59,534 nucleotides of DNA from an uncultured Alphaproteobacteria bacterium (GTDB lineage: Bacteria; Pseudomonadota; Alphaproteobacteria; UBA7985): positions 1 to 59,534 of the forward strand of contig CAJQLX010000012.1 of assembly GCA_905479265.1 (NCBI GenBank), in the 5' to 3' direction. Positions 54,914 to 59,534 of this stretch are shown one piece after another (position 1 is the first letter of the stretch; each line of letters starts with the position of its first letter). The notes under the pieces are model-generated. The model ran no database searches. It was not told the origin of the DNA and saw nothing but the letters and a program-made list of their open reading frames with translations. Made by a program: the position numbers and the translations under genes.

Positions 54914-55105
54914 TTAGCCAAGGTTGATGCCCAGCAGGAAACCCATCAGGTTGCGGAATACGAAATCAACAGCGATGAAGAACAACGCGGCCAACGTCGC
55001 AAGGATCAGGACCAAGATGGTCGTAACCGTTGTCTCGTTGCGCGATGGCCAGGATACCCGAGCTATTTCTTTTCGCACTTGGCCAAAAAACCGAAACAGT
55101 GCCAT
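54914..55105 (-). CDS. secE: Preprotein translocase subunit SecE
   Basis: The 63-residue SecE has the cytoplasmic segment FFGQVRKEIARVSWPSRNET and one transmembrane helix, ILVLILATLAALFFIAVDFV. Single-helix SecE is normal outside enterobacteria. The frame continues 11 codons upstream, but AAAGGCGG sits just before ATG 55105 and the family starts at this point. It lies between tRNA-Trp and nusG, the classical order. Confidence 0.95.
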   Translation of the reverse strand: MALFRFFGQVRKEIARVSWPSRNETTVTTILVLILATLAALFFIAVDFVFRNLMGFLLGINLG

Positions 55106-55236
55106 GCATGCCGCCTTTACTTTTTCTTCTATTATCAAAGGACTGGAAGCGAACCAGCGAGTGCCTTACGTCATGCCAATTTCTAGGCATGGTGTCGGCA
55201 CGGGTGATTGTCCGTCCCGTAAACCCGCTGTGGAAA

Positions 55237-55312
55237 TGGCAGGGGCAGAAGGACTCGAACCCTCGACCCTCGGTTTTGGAGACCGATGCTCTACCAACTG
55301 AGCTATACCCCT
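55237..55312 (-). tRNA. tRNA-Trp (anticodon CCA)
   Basis: The minus strand folds as a full cloverleaf: acceptor AGGGGTA with TGCCCCT, D arm with AGTTGGTA, anticodon stem TCGGT/ACCGA around CTCCAAA, and T arm with GGTTCGAGTCC. The CCA end is encoded (55239-55237). It precedes secE as in many proteobacteria. Confidence 0.97.
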
Positions 55313-55395
55313 ATGGGCCATCCACAGACCGTGTATTAGGCCATTTCACCCTTGCGAAACAAGGCTTAATGGCAAATTCGCCCCCTCAAAACGAC

Positions 55396-55435
55396 ATACG
55401 CCCGGTGCGTTTCGTGCACCGGGCGTATTCGAAGC
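55396..55435 (-). terminator. Hairpin downstream of amtB
   Basis: ATACGCCCGGTGC (55396-55408) pairs perfectly over 13 bp with GCACCGGGCGTAT (55416-55428). On the minus strand the stem is followed by GTCGTTTTGA, a weak T tract. It is placed correctly to terminate amtB. Confidence 0.7.
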
Positions 55436-55488
55436 TTTCGAAGGGGACTTTAGAGGAGGATCCAGTCCCGTCCGTTTGCAGGTTTGGC

Positions 55489-56727
55489 TTACGTCAGGTC
55501 GTAAGCGCGCTCACCATGGGAAGCGAGGTCAAGGCCATCAGCCACAGCTTCGTCTTCAGCACGCATGCCAACCACAGCGCGACAGATGACCGCGATGATG
55601 AAGGTGGCAATTGCGACGTAGGCAGCAGAGAAGACAACCGACCAGAGCTGCGTAATGAACTGCTTCATCACACCAACTTCAGCAACCAGCGCAGCGTCAC
55701 CGTTGGTGCCGATGAATGCGAGGAATGGCAGCAGAAGCGTACCGGTGATACCCGCCACACCGTGGACCGCGAACACGTCGAGAGCGTCGTCGATCTTGAA
55801 GGTGGACTTGATCAGTGGAATAGCCAGCTGTGGCAGGACACCGGCGATCAGGCCGAGGATCAGTGCGCCAGGGACGGAAACAACACCCACCGCAGGGGTA
55901 ATCGCAACCAGACCAGCAACAGCACCCGTCGCAGCACCAACCAGCGTTGGCTTACCGGTGCGCATGGTTTCGAACAGAACCCAAGCGATAGAAGCACCAG
56001 CCGCAGCAACCTGCGTCGAGAAGATCACGTAACCAGCGTTTGCTTGGTCACCAGAGAGGCCAGAGTTAAAGCCGAACCAACCGATCCAGAGCATGGAAGC
56101 GCCGATCATGACCATGCCAGGCTGCGCTGGTGGCTGAAGGGCGTTCGGGAAGCCTGCGCGCTTGCCAAGCATGACGGCGATAACCAGAGCGGCAACACCA
56201 GCAGCTTGGTGAACGACAAGACCACCAGCCCAATCGAGCGGAGCAACACCTGTAACCCACTCAAGCGGAGAAGCGCCAGCGTACTCGCCTTCGCCGCCAA
56301 GACCGACCATCCAGACCCAGTAAGCGAGTGGGCAGTAAACCACCACGACCCAAATCGCGGAAAACAGCATGACGAAGGAGAACTTCACACGTTCAGCGTA
56401 CGCGCCCAAAATCAGCGCCGGGGTAATGATCGCAAACGTCAGACCGAAGGCTGCGCCCGCCATGTCAGCGTGCGGCGTTGTCGCCATAAAGATCTGTGAG
56501 AAGTCGAGGCCAATGTAGGGGTTGGCTGGACCGTCGCCGCCGGTGGTCGACGAAAGGACGTAACCGATGACCATCCAAACAATGGAAATCAGGCCGGTGA
56601 TCGCGAAACACTGCATCAGGACTGAGAGGAAGTTCTTAGCGCGGACAAGACCGCCGTAGAACAGGGCGAGACCGGGGATCGTCATAAACAGAACGATCGC
56701 GGTTGAGGTGAGAAGCCAAGCGTCCAT
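55489..56727 (-). CDS. amtB: Ammonium transporter
   Basis: The 412-residue Amt/Rh protein has eleven expected transmembrane helices and no cleaved signal. The conduction-pore histidines are in LVVHQAAGVAALVIAV and FAVHGVAGITGTLLLPF, and the first helix is FMTIPGLALFYGGLVRAKN. The selectivity region and FAIITPALILGAYAERVKFS are well kept. The usual partner glnK, which encodes the PII protein that blocks the channel, is not adjacent on either side. AAAGG precedes the ATG. Confidence 0.96.
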   Translation of the reverse strand: MDAWLLTSTAIVLFMTIPGLALFYGGLVRAKNFLSVLMQCFAITGLISIVWMVIGYVLSSTTGGDGPANPYIGLDFSQIFMATTPHADMAGAAFGLTFAIITPALILGAYAERVKFSFVMLFSAIWVVVVYCPLAYWVWMVGLGGEGEYAGASPLEWVTGVAPLDWAGGLVVHQAAGVAALVIAVMLGKRAGFPNALQPPAQPGMVMIGASMLWIGWFGFNSGLSGDQANAGYVIFSTQVAAAGASIAWVLFETMRTGKPTLVGAATGAVAGLVAITPAVGVVSVPGALILGLIAGVLPQLAIPLIKSTFKIDDALDVFAVHGVAGITGTLLLPFLAFIGTNGDAALVAEVGVMKQFITQLWSVVFSAAYVAIATFIIAVICRAVVGMRAEDEAVADGLDLASHGERAYDLT

Positions 56728-57248
56728 TTGGGAAACCTTTTTTTACAACATACAACGTGAAGCCAGTCAGAACCGGCGTGTGATGAACGGACCAAAGGCC
56801 TCAAAGACGGGTCTCGCAACGAGTGCGCGCCCAAAAAACGGGCAAAGAATAGAATTTACGCACAAATGGTGAAAATTTAGGCAGTGTGTATTTGTTTGCT
56901 GGAGAAACTCGGTCAAGCTTCTCTCAAAATGCGACCCGAAGAAGCGGTTTTTGCGAATTCTATGACGAACGAGTCCTCATTTCGCACGCCGCCTGCGCGC
57001 CTCACTTCACTTTCGCGCCTTTAAAGCACCAGCCAAGCTGCACCTCGTTCAACAATGCTTCTGACCGCGATCAAGCATCGGGTGAAGCGGCGCTTAGAAA
57101 GCGAGCGGCGCTCGCTATACCCGTCCAGCTGAGACAAATGGCCCCAAATCGCTGCCTTCATAATCTTTAGATTTTGTTTCTATCTTGTCTCTAAGTATGA
57201 TTTAGTTACGTGACGAACTTGACGTAAATCAAATGAAAGGCCGCCGTG
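56728..57248. other. 521-base gene-poor region between amtB and the cupin gene
   Basis: It should hold the amtB promoter (minus) and the cupin promoter (plus). A 94-codon frame from a GTG at 56886 has no ribosome binding site or protein-like character. Two hairpins stand close together at 57085-57095 (AAGC/GCTT) and 57100-57116 (AGCGAGC/GCTCGCT), both with GGC loops. No sigma54 consensus was found before amtB. An FNR-like site is at the right end. Confidence 0.5.
57219..57232. promoter_or_regulatory. FNR/CRP-type palindrome before the cupin gene
   Basis: TTGAC-GTAA-ATCAA differs from the FnrL consensus TTGAT-N4-ATCAA at one base. Its centre is only about 24 bases before the cupin start codon, so it is too close to activate a promoter in the usual -41.5 place unless the transcript is leaderless; a roadblock or repressor role is more likely if it is functional. 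Confidence 0.4.
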
Positions 57249-57605
57249 ATGGCTACCGTTGAAGCAAAAAATTTCTCTAGAGATGCCGATGAAGTCGCGA
57301 CGCCAAACAATGCGCGCGTCGAAACCGTGAACGTACTGGGCCAACGGGTCATGCGCCTGACGGTACAGCCGGGCTGGAAATGGTCTGAAGACATCAAGCC
57401 AATGGTTGGCACAGATAGCTGTCAGGCCAAGCACGTTGGCGTCATCATCGAGGGCTCGATCATGTGTCGTCACGACGATGGCAGCGAAATCACCTATTCC
57501 GCCGGTGACGCCTACGCCATCGAGCCGGGCCACGATGCCTGGGTTGTCGGAGACTCGCAGGCCGTAGCCTATGAGTTCCACGGCGTTTGGGGCGAAAAGC
57601 ACTAA
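57249..57605 (+). CDS. Cupin domain protein (118 aa)
   Basis: A small single-domain cupin. Cupin motif 1 is probably GVIIEGSIMCRHDDGSEITY (metal-ligand histidines partly replaced) and motif 2 GDAYAIEPGHDAWVVG. RVMRLTVQPGWKWSEDIKPM is a frequent start of these proteins. There is no signal peptide. Function of such small cupins ranges from metal-dependent dioxygenases to sensors and cannot be told. AAAGG is eight bases before ATG 57249; a GTG one codon earlier is also possible. It is the first of three small genes in a row. Confidence 0.85.
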   Translation: MATVEAKNFSRDADEVATPNNARVETVNVLGQRVMRLTVQPGWKWSEDIKPMVGTDSCQAKHVGVIIEGSIMCRHDDGSEITYSAGDAYAIEPGHDAWVVGDSQAVAYEFHGVWGEKH

Positions 57606-57727
57606 TCCAACCCACGCCCCTCCCGTCGCCGCGCGTCCCTTGGGCGCTCAAGTAAAACCGCGGCTGGAGCACGCCCCCCTTGACCACCGACCGATGACAT
57701 CAACGCAGAAAAAGAGAGAGGATCACC

Positions 57728-57997
57728 ATGAAAATCATATCATCCGTAGAACTCACCAAAGGTTACGCTCACTGGAGAAACCTTTTTGACTCCAACAACG
57801 CACTCCGCGAAGAACACGGCGTAAAGGTGCTGGCCGTGGGCCATGACAAAGACAACGAGAACAAGGTCTGGACCTGCATCGAAGTTGAATCCATGGAAAA
57901 AATGATGGCGATGGCCAACTCCCCCGGCATGATCAAATTGCGCGAAGAAGCTGGCGCCAAGCTCGACACCCAAACATGGGTTGCGCTGGTCGAATAG
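57728..57997 (+). CDS. Small alpha/beta-barrel-like protein (89 aa)
   Basis: The protein resembles dimeric ferredoxin-fold proteins of the DUF3764 or antibiotic-monooxygenase kind: it opens with KIISSVELTKGYAHWRNLFD and continues HGVKVLAVGHDKDNENKVWT and VESMEKMMAMANSPGMIKLR. This assignment is by appearance, not by a definite motif. It has no signal peptide. GAGAGAGGATC precedes the ATG. It lies 122 bases behind the cupin gene and 78 bases before an uncharacterised gene. Confidence 0.75.
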   Translation: MKIISSVELTKGYAHWRNLFDSNNALREEHGVKVLAVGHDKDNENKVWTCIEVESMEKMMAMANSPGMIKLREEAGAKLDTQTWVALVE

Positions 57998-58000
57998 GGC

Positions 58001-58040
58001 CAAAAGCATTGGAGCAGGTGGCCTGCTCCAATGCAACAAA
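58001..58040 (+). other. Perfect 13-bp hairpin between two small genes
   Basis: GCATTGGAGCAGG (58006-58018) pairs with CCTGCTCCAATGC (58022-58034) around TGG. There is no T tract (AACAAA follows), so it is not an ordinary terminator; it may protect the 3' end of the upstream message or bind a protein. Confidence 0.6.
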
Positions 58041-58075
58041 CTCAAATGCCGGACTTAATCATTTAGGAGATGACG

Positions 58076-58480
58076 ATGATTGGTGAAAAAGTAGGTTCGC
58101 TCAACCTGACAGAGCTCAGCAAGCCGATAGAATCTGGCGCATTTGGTCTGCCAGCGATGGAAACAAACAACATGGGTGGCGGCACCCTCGTCGGCCATGA
58201 AGTTATGGCGCGTGCAACGTTTACTTCAGCAATGCGGCCCGACGGTTCATGGCTAGGCGATTGTCCAGCTGGCGTCATTTTCTGTGCCGAGGGCGTCGCG
58301 ACATTCATATGCCATGGCATTGGTAATATGACTGAAGCCGGCGGCGTATCGTTCCGTGGTGGGGCTTCATTTGAAACAACATCAGACGCCCTGTCTGAAC
58401 TTAACGGCAAATACTACATGTTCACTTACGAGTCTGATGCAGACGGAAATGCAGTGTGGGAGCTTTACCCCTGCCTGTAA
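58076..58480 (+). CDS. Uncharacterised protein (134 aa)
   Basis: No family was recognised. The protein is mixed and neutral, with GGGTLVGHEVMARATFTSAM, DCPAGVIFCAEGVATFICHG and FRGGASFETTSDALSELNGK; it has four cysteines and no signal peptide. It could fold as a beta-barrel (calycin-like). The RBS AGGAG (58065-58069) decides the start: ATG 58076 is six bases downstream, while ATG 58070 touches it. A stem-loop follows the stop. Confidence 0.75.
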   Translation: MIGEKVGSLNLTELSKPIESGAFGLPAMETNNMGGGTLVGHEVMARATFTSAMRPDGSWLGDCPAGVIFCAEGVATFICHGIGNMTEAGGVSFRGGASFETTSDALSELNGKYYMFTYESDADGNAVWELYPCL

Positions 58481-58793
58481 AAAGATTGGCTTAGGGTCAT
58501 GGCTCTAAGCCAATTATCCGCGTGTTAAGGGTTTTACTCAAACTATTTACTGAGACAAATACGCCAAAATCGTGCTCAGCAGTAGTATTAATATAATATT
58601 TTACGGCATAAATTCCTCATTTTAATTTAACTTGTATTCGTGAATCGATTTTGTACGATTATCGTAATATTATTATCTCGGTTCGGTCGATATCGTTTGT
58701 TGTACATATTTTTTAGTGTCAGATTCATGCCTGTAGTGGCGTCTGATCCCAAGGTTCCCTGCACAATGTACGGGTTGCTTAGGAACTTCAGTC
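58481..58793. other. AT-rich gene-free region
   Basis: A perfect 10-bp stem, ATTGGCTTAG/CTAAGCCAAT (58485-58494 with 58505-58514), stands right behind the previous gene without a T run. The rest is AT-rich (58540-58700), unlike the rest of the window, with several TATAAT-like hexamers that may belong to the promoter of the gene at 58794. No convincing gene: a 65-codon frame from 58640 overlaps that start and lacks a ribosome binding site. Confidence 0.5.
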
Positions 58794-59534
58794 ATGACGT
58801 CGTTTGCCTTTTCAGATTTCGACCGGAAATTAACTGAACAGCGACAGGCGCGGTCCCATAGCTTAGCTTCGGTGCTTGGATTGTCAGCAGGGGCGCTTGG
58901 TTGGGCAAATATGGCCCAAGCTTCGAGCGAAGACGCCGGACTCAAGACGATTTTGCCCAAAGAATTCTACACACTCCATGACGACGGCAGCGCCATCATT
59001 GGGCTGTCGACGGGCGGCCAGCTTTCGCTGGCTCAAGACCAGTACGTCATTCTTGACGATGGACTGCTGCTCATCGTCGATGAACTGGCACAAAATGCCT
59101 TGGTCCAACTCCCCGTGATGGGCGCCCTTCGCACCGAAATGTCTTCTGAGACCCAGCAACCCGTCCGCTCGCCGGACGGCGGCGTGGTCGAAGCCTCAGA
59201 CGCCCAACCCCTTTGGTCAGGCGATGGTGACGCCCCGCGGCTGTTTACCGAAGTCGATATTAGGCGTTTTGAGCTCGCAAGCCATGAGAGCAGCGCATCA
59301 GGCGACCATCCGGACGGTTGGCATCCCGCAGAAGGTGGGATGATTCTCGGTGGATTGCTCGCAGCCGTCAGCTTGTTTTCCAACACGCCCCAAGCAACCG
59401 AAGAAGGCGAAACAGACACAGAAACCGGTAGCTCCGCAGCGCCAGCCTTGCCTGACATCAGCAGCGCAGGCCCAATATGGATGGATTCCGAAGTCCCAGA
59501 TTCTGGTGATTTCTCAATCATAGGAGGCGCTGGT
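58794..59534 (+). CDS. N-terminal part of a long uncharacterised protein, open at the right edge
   Basis: The frame runs from ATG 58794 (AGGAA eight bases upstream) to the last base; 247 residues are visible and no stop is seen. It begins MTSFAFSDFDRKLTEQRQAR, then a weakly hydrophobic stretch SVLGLSAGALGWANMAQA that could be a signal or anchor, and a beta-like block TILPKEFYTLHDDGSAIIGL, LAQDQYVILDDGLLLIVDEL. After it the sequence is acidic and rich in Ser, Glu and Asp, with a second hydrophobic segment (MILGGLLAAVSLFSN). This layout is like the starts of large secreted calcium-binding or adhesin proteins of Roseobacters, but no repeat is visible yet. No family is claimed. Confidence 0.7.
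   Translation, partial: MTSFAFSDFDRKLTEQRQARSHSLASVLGLSAGALGWANMAQASSEDAGLKTILPKEFYTLHDDGSAIIGLSTGGQLSLAQDQYVILDDGLLLIVDELAQNALVQLPVMGALRTEMSSETQQPVRSPDGGVVEASDAQPLWSGDGDAPRLFTEVDIRRFELASHESSASGDHPDGWHPAEGGMILGGLLAAVSLFSNTPQATEEGETDTETGSSAAPALPDISSAGPIWMDSEVPDSGDFSIIGGAG

Noticed and set aside
55030-56499. A 489-codon plus-strand frame over secE, tRNA-Trp and amtB
   Set aside because: It runs through a tRNA and opposite a clear ammonium transporter; composition (Asn, Arg, His, Asp) is that of reversed membrane-helix codons.
56886-57170. A 94-codon plus-strand frame in the amtB-cupin gap
   Set aside because: GTG start without binding site, unusual Cys/Arg/Ser composition and no family look.
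58640-58837. A 65-codon frame in the AT-rich region
   Set aside because: It overlaps the start of the better supported gene at 58794 and has no ribosome binding site.

Overview
The window looks like a chromosomal segment of a marine alphaproteobacterium of the Rhodobacterales (Roseobacter group). Reasons: GC-rich coding DNA with short spacers; the order pcm, tolC, PopZ-like (DUF2497) gene at the left edge; a BMP-type nucleoside importer joined to cdd-deoA-deoB-upp-add; a complete Entner-Doudoroff gene set; non-pyrrolysine MttB-like methyltransferases; and many acyl-CoA and osmolyte-type catabolic genes. No insertion sequence, integrase, phage gene or CRISPR array was seen. The assignment is inference from gene content and order only.

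Layout. 1-2915 (minus): PopZ-like N-terminus, TolC, a PIMT-family methyltransferase, SufE. 3096-13573: nucleoside uptake and salvage: a BMP substrate-binding protein, a terminator, a hairpin-rich leader, a two-domain ATPase and two permeases, then cytidine deaminase, thymidine phosphorylase and phosphopentomutase; adenosine deaminase and uracil phosphoribosyltransferase follow on the opposite strand. 13645-27313: the most unusual block: an oligopeptide-type ABC importer with oversized permeases and a fused double ATPase, a PhyH-type dioxygenase, an enolase-superfamily enzyme and an iron-dependent alcohol dehydrogenase on the minus strand, divergent from two tandem MttB-superfamily methyltransferases. 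This may be an uncharacterised route for a small methylated or polyhydroxylated substrate.

27420-33010: a small lipoprotein, an L,D-transpeptidase, cysteine synthase with a sulfurtransferase, and uncharacterised envelope proteins. 33088-41500: a UbiH-type monooxygenase, then eda convergent with glk-edd-pgl-zwf, which together carry glucose to pyruvate and glyceraldehyde-3-phosphate, and a sugar-importer ATPase with no permease partner nearby. 41680-48970: a lipoprotein, a quinone oxidoreductase, a thioesterase, a DmdB-like acyl-CoA ligase, a 3-hydroxyisobutyryl-CoA hydrolase-like protein, a GMC oxidoreductase and a Cys-rich secreted protein.

49148-55312: two SDR enzymes, citramalate synthase overlapping a TrmJ-type RNA methyltransferase, rpsD, then on the minus strand tRNA-Trp, secE and nusG, which here end at a terminator and are not followed by rplK. 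55489-59534: amtB without an adjacent glnK, a mini-operon of a cupin, a small alpha/beta-barrel-like protein and an unknown protein with an FNR-like palindrome just upstream, and the N-terminal 247 residues of a protein that runs off the right edge.
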